From NCBI GenBank assembly GCA_001804065.1, contig MHFG01000027.1:1-37504 (forward strand): a stretch of DNA of 37,504 nt, written 5' to 3'. Both the position numbers and the translations under genes were made by a program. Positions 22,095-30,592 of the stretch are shown here, piece by piece. Within the stretch, counting starts at the first letter, position 1. Each line of letters begins with the position of its first letter. The DNA comes from Omnitrophica bacterium RIFCSPHIGHO2_02_FULL_46_20 (lineage in GTDB: Bacteria > Omnitrophota > Gorgyraeia > 2-01-FULL-45-10). The notes under the pieces were generated by a model. It was not told where the DNA came from. It did no database searches and was given only the letters and a program-made list of their open reading frames with translations.

Positions 22095-24056
22095 TTAACC
22101 GGCGCCTATCTTCGCCACAATAATCGTTATATCGTCGTGCTGCGCCGCTTTCGGCTCAAATTTTCTCAGGTCTTTTTCTATAATATCAAGCAGCGCTTCA
22201 GGGCCGCCGACCCTGTTATTTTCCACTATAGAGGCAAGGCGATTTACCCCGTACATTTCCTCTTTGGCATTCATGGCCTCAGTCACTCCGTCGGTATAGA
22301 ATATAAATATATCTCCTTCTTCAAACCGCTTTTCTCCTCCGGAATATGCCCCATCCATGAGGCCCAGCGGCGCCCCATCTTCGACATTTAAAAATACAGA
22401 GGCTTTATTTTTAGTTAAATATAGCACGGGGAGGTGTCCGCCATTTGCGTATCTTAGAACTTTATTACGCATGTCAAAAATCGCATAGAAGACCGTAACA
22501 AATAGATTGGACGACGACTCTTTGACAAGCTTATAATTAAGATTTGACAAAACTTGCTCGGGTTTAACCTCCGGCAGGGCAAAAGATTTGAACGCGCCGG
22601 AAACCATAGCCATAAAAAGACTGGCCGGTATGCCTTTTCCTGAAACATCTCCCGCCATAATACCTAATTCGTCAGGGCCGAATTCGACAAAGTCGTATAG
22701 ATCCCCCCCTACCTTCCGGGCTGTTATCATCCTCGCGGCTATATCAATGCCATTGACGCGGGGTAAATTTTTCGGCAGAAAACTCTCCTGTATTTTTTTT
22801 GCTATGTCGAGTTCTCGATCCAGCGCGATCCTCCCCCTCCATTCACCGAGATATTTGTATGAAGCGATTGACAAGTAAAGCGCCCCCATAACCATTACGG
22901 GGCATACTATGTCTATCCATATGCCGAAATTATTGAATAAAAATAAGCTTGCGATTAAAGATAGCGCTATAGCCAGTATCAGCGCCAAGAACCCATTCAT
23001 AGGCTTCGTCTTAAAAATAATAAATGAGAAAAATAAGCATGAAATAATCAATACATACAAATTCATCTTACGTGAAACGCGCGAGATAAATTTATTATTT
23101 ATCATCGAATTAAGGGTTTCCGCGTGAACGCCGACTCCCGGATATATCGGCTCAAAAGGGCTTGGGTGTATATCCATCCCCGCTGTGGTAATGCCTACGA
23201 TGCATACCTTGTCTTTAAAGAAATCCGGGCTCAAGAAAGGTTTCTCGCCGGCCATCCCGGCCAGATACGTTTGTAATATATCCACGTAGGAGTAGTGTTT
23301 AAAAACTTTGCCCCAGTTGCCGGAATAATTTATAATCAGGTTTGACCTCTCATCCAGCGGTATCCTGATATTCGCGCAAAGCGCGTATTCGCCCTGATAT
23401 ATCCGCACATCTTCACTTTTAATACCGAGGTAGCCGCATCCCGCTAAAAACGACAGGTGCGGATAAAGGTTGTTCCCGTATTTTATATATAGCGGAATTC
23501 TTCGAAATTTCCCGTCGGGATCAGGGACTATATTGATATGGCCAATCCCTTTTGATGCCGCCGCGAGGCCTTCCAGGCATTTCGCGACGTAGCCATTAGC
23601 CGAGACGATCTTTGACTTTTTATTTATATCGATATCAAACGCGAAGGGGATATAAACATTTCCAGCCTGCTTGATTGCCTCCTCCAGCTCTGCATCGTGT
23701 TCCTGCGGTACGCTAAAGAGCAGATCGAAGACTATCGCCTTTGCCCCAAACGCGGAAAGCGCCTTGATAAGAAGAGCGTGGTAATTTCTATCGAACGGAA
23801 ATCTGCCTAATTTTTTCACAGCATCTTCGCCTATCTCAACTATTACTACCTTATCGCTGATAGGCGCTGCCGGCCGAAGCAAGAATCTGCGATCAAGCGA
23901 CACCAATTCGTAATTGTCCAGCAGGCGAAAATATGAGACCGCGGATATTAACAGGAGCGCGGCGAGGGGGATTATAAAGCCTGCCGTTCTCTTAAAAACT
24001 TTTAAATTATTATTCATGCTTAAATTTATCAAGTCAAAAAGATTTAAACGCGCCAT
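22095..24056 (-). CDS. CHASE2 sensor - SpoIIE-type PP2C phosphatase
   Basis: The 653-residue membrane protein has one N-terminal membrane segment (about residues 25-42), a periplasmic CHASE2 domain to about 330 (SLDRRFLLRP, then VVIVEIGEDAVKKLGRFPFD, and late HPSPFEPIYPGVGVHAETLN), three more membrane segments, and a cytoplasmic SpoIIE phosphatase from about 418: KKIQESFLPKNLP, KVGGDLYDF, GIMAGDVSGKGIPASLFMAM, FYTDGVTEAMN and QHDDITIIV, which hold the metal-binding Asp residues. It probably dephosphorylates an anti-sigma-factor antagonist in a partner-switching pathway when CHASE2 senses a signal. No such partner is in the window. ATGs at residues 1 and 14 are both possible. Confidence 0.92.
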   Translation of the reverse strand: MARLNLFDLINLSMNNNLKVFKRTAGFIIPLAALLLISAVSYFRLLDNYELVSLDRRFLLRPAAPISDKVVIVEIGEDAVKKLGRFPFDRNYHALLIKALSAFGAKAIVFDLLFSVPQEHDAELEEAIKQAGNVYIPFAFDIDINKKSKIVSANGYVAKCLEGLAAASKGIGHINIVPDPDGKFRRIPLYIKYGNNLYPHLSFLAGCGYLGIKSEDVRIYQGEYALCANIRIPLDERSNLIINYSGNWGKVFKHYSYVDILQTYLAGMAGEKPFLSPDFFKDKVCIVGITTAGMDIHPSPFEPIYPGVGVHAETLNSMINNKFISRVSRKMNLYVLIISCLFFSFIIFKTKPMNGFLALILAIALSLIASLFLFNNFGIWIDIVCPVMVMGALYLSIASYKYLGEWRGRIALDRELDIAKKIQESFLPKNLPRVNGIDIAARMITARKVGGDLYDFVEFGPDELGIMAGDVSGKGIPASLFMAMVSGAFKSFALPEVKPEQVLSNLNYKLVKESSSNLFVTVFYAIFDMRNKVLRYANGGHLPVLYLTKNKASVFLNVEDGAPLGLMDGAYSGGEKRFEEGDIFIFYTDGVTEAMNAKEEMYGVNRLASIVENNRVGGPEALLDIIEKDLRKFEPKAAQHDDITIIVAKIGAG

Positions 24057-24107
24057 CTCATAGATCGCATGAGGAATGGCAAAGGCGCGGGTTTTACGAC
24101 ATTACTG

Positions 24108-25277
24108 TTATACAAGCGTTCCAAGAAATTTACTCGCGCTGATAATACGTATAGAATCCTTAAGGTAATCGATCCCTTCTTCGCCTATCACTAGATAGCT
24201 AAATGGAATTTTGAGATGAGTGGAAAAATATTTTAAAGAAACCGGCAGCTCCCTGAAAGAAGCCTTGACCTCAACGCAAAACCATGGTTTCTTTTCAATG
24301 CACACCAAAAAATCAACTTCTCTTTGTTCTTTATCCCTGATATAATAAAGCTTAGCGTCATAGCCTTCAACATCATGTAGAAAATGGCATAGTTTTAAAA
24401 GATGGGAGGCTATAAGGTTTTCAAGGCGTATATCCTCATCCTCGATCTCGGACCAGTCCCATAAATATAACTTTGGTTCTTTTCTAAGCGATTTGATACG
24501 GCTGCTTTGAAAAGGATAGATGCGGTAGTGGTAATAGAATTTCTCAAGCACATCTACCCATGAAGCCACTGTCTTATGCGTTACCTGAAGATCCTCTTTC
24601 AATGAGTTTATTGAGAATAAAGAACCGACTTTATCCGGCAAAACATCAACGAGCACCTGGAGAGCAGAAATATCCCTTATGGCTTCTATATCACGGATAT
24701 CTTCTCTTATAAGTAAATCTGTCCTTTCATTATGCCATCGCCTTAATAACCGAACATCATGCTTAAGACATACTTCCGGAAACCCTCCATACGAGAAAAG
24801 CTTCTTAAATTCTTCTTTACGCGCGCCAGAAAAAATAAGCTCTTTATGAGGAGTTATAGACTTATCGTTTCCCGCTAATTCAGCTACGGATAATGGATGC
24901 AGCCTGTAAGCATGATATCTGCCTAATAAGGAATCTCCTCCCCTTCGGTATAGATCAAGACGGGCGCTGCCTGTAACCACTATGCTGAATTTATCCCGAT
25001 ATTTGTCATATTCCCCTTTGAGATAATTTTTCCAGTTTTTGTATTTATGAATTTCGTCAAAAATCACAAGACGGTTACCCGCTTCAAATTCCCCGCTAAG
25101 AATTGCCTTGCGATCCCTGCGATTATCCCAGTTTAGATAACTGCAGGAATCAGGAAAGTGCTTTCTGCCAAGCTCTTTAGCAAGAGTTGTTTTCCCGACT
25201 TGCCTCGGACCGCTTATAAAAACCATCTTATCGGCAATGTCCTGCCTGACATGATCCTCTAAATAGCGCTTTATCAT
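24108..25277 (-). CDS. AAA-type ATPase with DUF4143 C-terminus (second)
   Basis: The 389-residue protein has Walker A GPRQVGKTT at residues 23-31, Walker B LVIFDEIHKY, VVTGSARLDLYRRGGDSLLG as sensor, and PLSVAEL, the usual continuation in this family. A helix-turn-helix-like segment (SINSLKEDLQVTHKTVASWV) and the DUF4143 end follow, with REVDFLVCIEKKPWFCVEVK as a nuclease-like DE.K pattern. Function is unproven; relatives are scattered in bacteria and archaea as accessory genes. It has its own promoter with a 16-base inverted repeat, which is unusual for a stand-alone ATPase and suggests tight self-control. Confidence 0.87.
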   Translation of the reverse strand: MIKRYLEDHVRQDIADKMVFISGPRQVGKTTLAKELGRKHFPDSCSYLNWDNRRDRKAILSGEFEAGNRLVIFDEIHKYKNWKNYLKGEYDKYRDKFSIVVTGSARLDLYRRGGDSLLGRYHAYRLHPLSVAELAGNDKSITPHKELIFSGARKEEFKKLFSYGGFPEVCLKHDVRLLRRWHNERTDLLIREDIRDIEAIRDISALQVLVDVLPDKVGSLFSINSLKEDLQVTHKTVASWVDVLEKFYYHYRIYPFQSSRIKSLRKEPKLYLWDWSEIEDEDIRLENLIASHLLKLCHFLHDVEGYDAKLYYIRDKEQREVDFLVCIEKKPWFCVEVKASFRELPVSLKYFSTHLKIPFSYLVIGEEGIDYLKDSIRIISASKFLGTLV

Positions 25278-25307
25278 ATACCTTTCCCTCGCCTGTCTAT
25301 ACTACAA

Positions 25308-25353
25308 ATTATACCATAGTATAAAAATAAATCAAACTTTTTATACTTTGGTA
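25308..25353 (-). promoter_or_regulatory. promoter with long inverted-repeat operator for the DUF4143 ATPase
   Basis: TACCATAGTATAAAAA (25312-25327) and TTTTTATACTTTGGTA (25338-25353) form an inverted repeat with 15 of 16 bases paired and a 10-base centre. On the minus strand TTGATT (25335-25330), 16 bases, and TATAAT (25313-25308) make a promoter within the repeat. The ATPase start follows 31 bases on. An operator/promoter is likely; a terminator is less so, because the ORF reads away. Confidence 0.68.
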
Positions 25354-25376
25354 GAAATATTACTGCGCCTTCGGCG

Positions 25377-25745
25377 TTAAATTGGTTTAAGGATGCCGAT
25401 TCTGTTGAGGATAATGATGAGTATGCTGTATGCTGCCACGGTTATCAGCAGGGTTCTCAAAGCGTTAAGCCTATTTCTCTTGTCCTGCATTATACTTTTT
25501 CCGCTGAAATACATCATTAGGACGCCAAAAACGTTACTGAGCCAATAAAAGGCCAGCGTCAGAAAAAGAAAGTCCGCTTTTATAACCTTTGCCAGTAATG
25601 CCGCGCAAAGATAGGCTATCGGTATATTCACAAAAGCGTCGTTCCAGAATGTGAGCGGTGAAAGCATCCACCCTATGAAGAATATGGCATTTCTTATGAT
25701 CGACGGCATACGCTTATATTCTTTCGGTATGCGCATAAGATCCAT
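25377..25745 (-). CDS. small multi-pass membrane protein, unrecognised
   Basis: The 122-residue protein has about four hydrophobic segments (around residues 17-33, 42-55, 60-80 and 94-115). It overlaps the 3' end of the flippase gene by 52 bases, or 16 if the ATG at 25709 (MPSIIRNAIFF) is used; neither start has a clear ribosome site. WMLSPLTFWNDAFVNIPIAY is a recognisable hydrophobic block, but I cannot name the family. Close coupling to the flippase suggests a helper in polysaccharide or lipid transport. Confidence 0.65.
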   Translation of the reverse strand: MDLMRIPKEYKRMPSIIRNAIFFIGWMLSPLTFWNDAFVNIPIAYLCAALLAKVIKADFLFLTLAFYWLSNVFGVLMMYFSGKSIMQDKRNRLNALRTLLITVAAYSILIIILNRIGILKPI

Positions 25746-26917
25746 ATAAGCGCGAGGATCTCGGCAAGAAGAAATGCTATGGCCGCTCCCATCATACCAT
25801 ATTTAGGCATAAGGATTATATTTACTACAACATTTAAGCAGGCGCTTGCCAGCACCTGTTTTAATACCTCTTTTTCAAACCCGGCCGCGACAAGGCCCGT
25901 GGAAAATGGGAGATTGAAAAACACGAATATAAGCCCAAGCGCCATTACCTTGAATGGAAGGCTCGCGGACAGGTATTCGCCGCCAAGCGCGAAAGATATT
26001 ATAGGGCCGCTTAAAACTATGATCGGCAGGACCACTAATATGGTTAAGAATAAGGATATTTTTAAGAATTTTCCGGTGGCGCTCTTGAACTGACAAATAT
26101 CATTGCTGAAAGTCGATGACAATCGCGGCAGCAAAGCATTGGCGAGAAATACCATTAACAGCGTGCATCCGCTTACGGCCCTTCTCGCGACGCTAAAACA
26201 GCCTACCTCTTCAGGGCTCTTAAATAATCCCAAAAGGACTATATCAAGTCCGTTATAAACTTGAGCGAATATAGCGATAGACCATATGATTATGGAGCTG
26301 GAAAGATAACGCTTTATCTGTTTCAGATAACCCATCTCAAACTTAGGCCTGTACCTAAAATGCAGAAGAAACGCTATCGGAATAAAAAAAGCCGCCAGTG
26401 AATACAATAGCGGGGCTTTCAGGAAGTCATTCGCGCCTTTAACAAATATATAGATAAGAAGAAATTGTAATAGCGTAGTCGCCGCGAAAGACACGAACAC
26501 CATACGCATCTTTTCCTGGCCCTGGAATGCCCAGTCGGTTCCCATAGCCGCCGCAAATAATAACAACGCGACTTCGGCCATCAGGACCTTGAACTGCGTT
26601 GACGGGCATGCCAAAAATGCCGCGGCAACGATTATAACGAATAAAACGCCTGCTATAAGCAGCTTGAAAGATACGATCTCAGAGACGTATTCCGACACCC
26701 TCTCTTTATTTTTAGCGACCTCCCTTACCCCATATGTGGATAGGCCGAGGTCTACGAAATTAAGCATATAAAATATGAACGAGTGGGCGTATGAGATGGA
26801 GCCGAATGCCTCGGCCTTTAGGGTTCTGGCGAGATATATGAATAGGGCGATGCTAAAAAACGAGCCAGCTATATTAGCGGCCGCCATCCATATGAAATTT
26901 TTCTCTAATCTTCCCAC
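25694..26917 (-). CDS. oligosaccharide flippase (MOP superfamily, Wzx-like)
   Basis: The 407-residue protein has about 12 membrane segments. The N-terminal LEKNFIWMAAANIAGSFFSI, ARTLKAEAFGSISYAHSF, GLSTYGVREVAKNKERVSEY and MGTDWAFQGQEKM are the classic motifs of the RfbX/Wzx polysaccharide transporters. It would move a lipid-linked oligosaccharide across the inner membrane. It starts at GTG (26917), sharing one base with the stop of the AsmA-like gene. No glycosyltransferase lies beside it, unlike the WzxC-like protein at 7162-8622, so it may serve a polysaccharide made elsewhere. Confidence 0.88.
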   Translation of the reverse strand: MGRLEKNFIWMAAANIAGSFFSIALFIYLARTLKAEAFGSISYAHSFIFYMLNFVDLGLSTYGVREVAKNKERVSEYVSEIVSFKLLIAGVLFVIIVAAAFLACPSTQFKVLMAEVALLLFAAAMGTDWAFQGQEKMRMVFVSFAATTLLQFLLIYIFVKGANDFLKAPLLYSLAAFFIPIAFLLHFRYRPKFEMGYLKQIKRYLSSSIIIWSIAIFAQVYNGLDIVLLGLFKSPEEVGCFSVARRAVSGCTLLMVFLANALLPRLSSTFSNDICQFKSATGKFLKISLFLTILVVLPIIVLSGPIISFALGGEYLSASLPFKVMALGLIFVFFNLPFSTGLVAAGFEKEVLKQVLASACLNVVVNIILMPKYGMMGAAIAFLLAEILALIWILCAYRKNISVCRRS

Positions 26918-28125
26918 TATTTTTTATTTATGAACCCTCTGATTAGATCGATATAATCGCTGGCCTTGTCTGCCACGCCGCCTGCGGCATCTCCCTGTTT
27001 CGTTATCTGTTCGACAACAGAGGAGATCTTATCTATCGCCATTGAGGTAATCGCGCGTTTTGATATGGGCCCAAGATAAAATTGAGGATTTGTCATATCG
27101 CCTTTTATTTTGAAATCGAAGACTATATCTCCTGAGGTTGTGGTAAAATAACGCATCAAATCCTGAGCGTTTGTTTCCCACATTTGTGAGCTTTCATAAC
27201 CCGGCTTGATATAGAATTGTATATGCGATAATATTATCTCATTGGTCGAGCCGATATTTCCGTTATCAAAATCAAAAACAAGGGCCCCGGAAAACATGCC
27301 TCTTTTGAATACAAAAGGCGAAAACTTGTCATAGTAAGGTTCAAACGCCAATAAATCCAGGCTCGACACGTCGAACCTGTTCGACATAGTAATTCTTGGC
27401 GTAGCCGGGTTTAATGACGCCTTCCATTTTATAACTTCGTTTCGAGATTCATTCATATTCCCTTCGAGTGTAAAGGATAGGGCAAGTATCTTTGAATAAT
27501 TGTCATCTAAGCTGATAGAGACTTCTCCGTTCAAAGAATTAACGGTTATCAAATGCGGCTTATCATAAGGAAGAGCGTCCAAAAACGCTATTCTCCCGTC
27601 TTTTATGCCGAACGAGCCGGGTAATTCTATAATATCGGATAATTTCCTGCCGCGCTGCGGGCCTTGCTTGGCTTCTGAAGGAGCTTTATCCGTATTGGCT
27701 TGGGCGGGTAAACCTTCTCTTTCCTTAGGCGTAATACTCTTTATAAAATTCCCCATTTCAACAACGTTAATCCTGCCATCCCTATGCCTTTCTATTTCAA
27801 TGTCTGCCCCCTTAAAGAAAACATCCGATATCTCAATGCCTTCCGGAATCCCTTTGCCTTTGATCCCATATCTACAGCTTATATCGTTTATTTTTAATAA
27901 ATATTCTGAGGAGAACCCGGGCGGATTCAAAATCTTAAAATCATTTAAAGAAATTTTACTGCCGGCAAAATCAAAATTTATCTTATCTATCTTTACATAG
28001 CTTGGCAGATTCTCGCGTATAATTTTTTCCGCGTAATATTGTATTATCGCGTGCCTGTAAATATATATCGCTGCAATAACTATCGCTATTATTATGATGA
28101 TCAATATAAATATTTTTTTAAACAT
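26917..28125 (-). CDS. AsmA/DUF748-like envelope protein
   Basis: The 402-residue protein has an N-terminal membrane anchor (residues 3-23, IFILIIIIIAIVIAAIYIY) and then a periplasmic domain. ENLPSYVKIDKINFDFAGSK, SDVFFKGADIEIERHRDG and later GMFSGALVFDFDNG match the repeating beta-rich pattern of AsmA/DUF748 proteins, the family thought to bridge inner and outer membranes for lipid transport. A low-complexity linker lies at about 130-160. It sits between the PAC2-family gene and the flippase, each joined by one-base overlaps, so the three are probably co-transcribed and act on the envelope. Confidence 0.75.
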   Translation of the reverse strand: MFKKIFILIIIIIAIVIAAIYIYRHAIIQYYAEKIIRENLPSYVKIDKINFDFAGSKISLNDFKILNPPGFSSEYLLKINDISCRYGIKGKGIPEGIEISDVFFKGADIEIERHRDGRINVVEMGNFIKSITPKEREGLPAQANTDKAPSEAKQGPQRGRKLSDIIELPGSFGIKDGRIAFLDALPYDKPHLITVNSLNGEVSISLDDNYSKILALSFTLEGNMNESRNEVIKWKASLNPATPRITMSNRFDVSSLDLLAFEPYYDKFSPFVFKRGMFSGALVFDFDNGNIGSTNEIILSHIQFYIKPGYESSQMWETNAQDLMRYFTTTSGDIVFDFKIKGDMTNPQFYLGPISKRAITSMAIDKISSVVEQITKQGDAAGGVADKASDYIDLIRGFINKK

Positions 28126-29045
28126 TATTGATTATCCTTAAATAGATCCAAAAATCGGTCTTCATACAACTTATATAAGTCCCACCTATCAAGCTCTTTC
28201 TTAAGGACTAACGCCTTCTTCTTATCCTGTTTCGCTTCCAGGAAAAGCTTTTCTATCTTCTCCATGATATACCCGGGGATCTTCTTCTCTTGCGGGCGCG
28301 ACTCCGGACTTTCTTCCTCTATAGTAAATACGTCCTTCACCTTATCTTCTACTATAGCCATCCTCTCTTCCATATCCTTTATGTATCCGATTAGCTCGTG
28401 AAAGTCTATCTTGATATCAAGCATCTTGGCCAAAACCTCTATTATGGCTTGCGACGCCTTTGGATTTGGCAGGCTTATCGCATATTGAGGCATCGTTGCT
28501 AAAAGACACGCCGCGTCAATGCCTCTTTTCGCGGCAAAACTAAGCATAAGGCCGTTAAGGCCGGATATATGCCCGCCTTCCATGAGCTTTACGCCTGATT
28601 TTGTAAAAAGATTTCGCAAGCTCTCTTTATTCACCACACCGTAAACCTCGGGAATATCTCCATAGCTGATCGGAAGCGGAAACGCCGCAGCCGTATAGAT
28701 CCTCGACGTCTTAAGATCTGCGGCAATATCAAGAACTTTATCCAACAGCTCTATGCCGTTTTTGCCTGTCAGCTGCACTTCGCCCTCGAATATTATAATA
28801 TCAGGATTTTTTACGTAATAAAACGTGTTTAACGGAGGTTTTGGAAATTTTGATATGCCGTCTTCGACCTCTACCGCGTCAAGCGTTGCCAGCGGATCCA
28901 TCTTTATCTCGGCGAACCTTACTGCCTTCAAATTCTTACGTATATAATCAGCGGTGCCTAACGCGACATTTCCCATGCCGGGCCATGCGGCGATCATTGA
29001 CGGATTCGTAACCTCTATTTTTTTATAGAATTTTATCTCATCCAT
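28125..29045 (-). CDS. PAC2-family protein (proteasome-assembly-chaperone-like fold)
   Basis: The 306-residue protein matches the PAC2 family: IAAWPGMGNVALGTADYIRK, FEGEVQLTGKNGIELLDKVL, IYTAAAFPLPISYGDIPEVY, GGHISGLNGLMLSFAAKRGI and CLLATMPQYAISLPNPKASQ. Bacterial and archaeal members have no settled function; in eukaryotes the fold assists proteasome assembly. The C-terminal 90 residues are helical and charged (MEERMAIVEDKVKDVF, then KKALVLKKELDRWDLYKLYE). It ends by sharing one base with the AsmA-like gene. No proteasome gene is in the window. A MITE-like palindrome lies just upstream. Confidence 0.85.
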   Translation of the reverse strand: MDEIKFYKKIEVTNPSMIAAWPGMGNVALGTADYIRKNLKAVRFAEIKMDPLATLDAVEVEDGISKFPKPPLNTFYYVKNPDIIIFEGEVQLTGKNGIELLDKVLDIAADLKTSRIYTAAAFPLPISYGDIPEVYGVVNKESLRNLFTKSGVKLMEGGHISGLNGLMLSFAAKRGIDAACLLATMPQYAISLPNPKASQAIIEVLAKMLDIKIDFHELIGYIKDMEERMAIVEDKVKDVFTIEEESPESRPQEKKIPGYIMEKIEKLFLEAKQDKKKALVLKKELDRWDLYKLYEDRFLDLFKDNQ

Positions 29046-29082
29046 ATATTAATATTCCATACCATTGCTGTACAAATTAGAC

Positions 29083-29189
29083 GTCATTGCGAGAAGGCGC
29101 TTTAGCGCCGACGAAGCAATCTAAAAAAAGAGATTGCTTCGCTCATTTCATTCGCTCGCAATGACGAAGGAATTATGCGCACTGCTCAA
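29083..29189. mobile_element. MITE-like palindromic element A
   Basis: GTCATTGCGAG (29083-29093) pairs with CTCGCAATGAC (29155-29165), and GAAGCAATCT (29113-29122) pairs with AGATTGCTTC (29131-29140); GGCGCT/AGCGCC makes a small inner hairpin. The right end GAATTATGCGCACTGCTCAA (29170-29189) is identical to the right end of element B (33469-33488). The left end, about 29060-29082, is poorly conserved. It does not encode a protein and fills the gap between the PAC2 and nuclease genes. Confidence 0.75.
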
Positions 29190-29193
29190 ATAA

Positions 29194-29757
29194 TTAAAAC
29201 AGGCTTTTGTCAATACCTGTTTCCCATAAACCTTTATTTTTTTCTCTTGCTTCTTTTTGCAGTTTCAGAAAATAGCCGGCATACTTGACGTTCGGCGGGA
29301 TAGTCATAACTTGAGCGTATCCTTCTTCTATGATCTTCGCGTTCAAGAATGTTCCGTCTTCCAAATAAACATAAGCAAGGAGCCTGCCGTATTTATCACG
29401 CTTTTCGACATCGAACTCTAACCTCACCATCTTACCCTGAACCTTTCTTCTGGTAAAATCAGACGCCTCTATGCCCATCCTGATAATGCTCTTTATATCA
29501 CTGCCGCTTCTTTTGGAATCCCGTACGATCTTTTTATTATACCGCGATTCGGGCGTATCGATCCCGATAAACCGGACATACCCGCCATTGGAAAGTTTTA
29601 TTGTATCGCCGTCTATTGCGCGGCTGACAAAAACAAGCCCGTTATTCAGCGAAGAAGAATTTTTTTGATGCGGCAGGCATCGCATCCCAAAGTATGCCAA
29701 AACCGCCGCCAATAGGATCGCTATGCTTACAATATTTTTAAGTTCTCTTTTTGTCAT
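29194..29757 (-). CDS. secreted/anchored thermonuclease-family (SNase-like) nuclease
   Basis: The 187-residue protein has an N-terminal hydrophobic segment (residues 9-26, IVSIAILLAAVLAYFGMR), so it is exported or membrane anchored. The staphylococcal nuclease fold follows: SRAIDGDTIKL (metal-binding Asp), VRFIGIDTPES (Arg, Asp and Glu of the active site) and KYGRLLAYVYLEDG (second catalytic Arg), then LNAKIIEEGYAQVMTIPPN. All the catalytic residues of the family are present. It would cut DNA or RNA outside the cytoplasm for nutrient use or DNA uptake. It reads away from the glycine-zipper gene after a terminator. Confidence 0.9.
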   Translation of the reverse strand: MTKRELKNIVSIAILLAAVLAYFGMRCLPHQKNSSSLNNGLVFVSRAIDGDTIKLSNGGYVRFIGIDTPESRYNKKIVRDSKRSGSDIKSIIRMGIEASDFTRRKVQGKMVRLEFDVEKRDKYGRLLAYVYLEDGTFLNAKIIEEGYAQVMTIPPNVKYAGYFLKLQKEAREKNKGLWETGIDKSLF

Positions 29758-29792
29758 ATTTTATCATGAGCTTGCCGAATGATAAAAACAAG

Positions 29793-29827
29793 GCCTCCCT
29801 TCTAATCTTTAATTTTAGAACGGAGGC
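29793..29827 (-). terminator. intrinsic terminator after the glycine-zipper gene
   Basis: On the minus strand GCCTCCGTTCTAA (29827-29815) pairs with TTAGAAGGGAGGC (29805-29793) with one mismatch, and is followed by CTTGTTTTT. It begins 17 bases after the stop of the glycine-zipper gene. Confidence 0.8.
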
Positions 29828-29843
29828 TTTCAATGAATTTTTA

Positions 29844-30515
29844 TTAGTAATATATTTCTTCTTCGGAAACAACCTTGCCGCTATCGTCGTATTTTCTGAG
29901 GATCTTTTTACGCGTGCCTGGCGCGCCGCTCGTATCCTCGCCGGATGTTTGAGTCGTATAACCTTGCTGCTGAGATGGCTGCGGCTTACGGTATACCCTT
30001 CTCGGCGGCGGCTGTGAAGGTGTCGTAATCGCATCGAGCAATACGCCGCCTATGACGCTTGTGCCAGCGCCGATCAGCGCGCCTTTCCCGGCGCTGCCGC
30101 CGGACGCGCCGGCTGAGATAGCTCCGACACCCGCTCCTAACAAGCCCTGCTTGAGAACTTTCTGGGTACCGGATTCCTGCGGCGGCGGTTCGTAATATTC
30201 GACGGGCTGTTCGTCCTGATAATAGTCATCTTGATCATAATATTGAGGCTGCGGGGCCCTGCGGGCGGTAGAAGCCGAAGGAGCGGTCAACATATCTAAA
30301 AGAGCGCCGCCTATGATATTGGTCCCCGCGCCTATGAGGGCGCCTTGGCCTGCAGAGCCTCCCGATGTACCGGCGGCAATCGCGCCGGTGCCTGCCCCTA
30401 ACAAGCCCTGTTTTAGTATATTTCTCGTATCCTCATCCGTGCTATACGCAAGACTTGTGCTAAATATGGTTAAAACTAAAATTGCGAAAATCATGAATAT
30501 CTTTTTTGCGGCCAT
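29844..30515 (-). CDS. secreted glycine-zipper repeat protein
   Basis: The 223-residue protein has a signal peptide (MAAKKIFMIFAILVLTIFSTSLAYS) and two tandem glycine-zipper repeats. Copy 1 (about 34-80) reads LKQGLLGAGTGAIAAGTSGG, then SAGQGALIGAGTNIIGGALL; copy 2 (about 120-165) reads LKQGLLGAGVGAISAGASGG, then SAGKGALIGAGTSVIGGVLL. A Tyr/Asp/Gln-rich linker separates them. Glycine zippers usually insert in or line up against the outer membrane. The end KKILRKYDDSGKVVSEEE resembles that of the protein at 12202-12690. AGGAGG 9 bases before ATG confirms the start. Confidence 0.85.
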   Translation of the reverse strand: MAAKKIFMIFAILVLTIFSTSLAYSTDEDTRNILKQGLLGAGTGAIAAGTSGGSAGQGALIGAGTNIIGGALLDMLTAPSASTARRAPQPQYYDQDDYYQDEQPVEYYEPPPQESGTQKVLKQGLLGAGVGAISAGASGGSAGKGALIGAGTSVIGGVLLDAITTPSQPPPRRVYRKPQPSQQQGYTTQTSGEDTSGAPGTRKKILRKYDDSGKVVSEEEIYY

Positions 30516-30592
30516 TGTAATTATCCTCCTGTTTAATATTACACCAAAAACTGCTTAAATTCAAGAAAAAAATCAGCTTTGGAAAAAATCAG

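Noticed and set aside
18045-25277. The two DUF4143 ATPases as copies of one insertion sequence
   Set aside because: They share only family motifs, and no inverted ends or shared flanks were seen; DUF4143 proteins are not transposases.
27605-28000. 131-residue plus-strand open frame
   Set aside because: It lies opposite the AsmA-like gene, and its composition mirrors that gene; no ribosome site or family.
29738-30034. 98-residue open frame on the minus strand, overlapping the glycine-zipper gene
   Set aside because: It crosses a terminator, is Arg/Ser-rich and overlaps the well-supported gene in another frame; it is a shadow.
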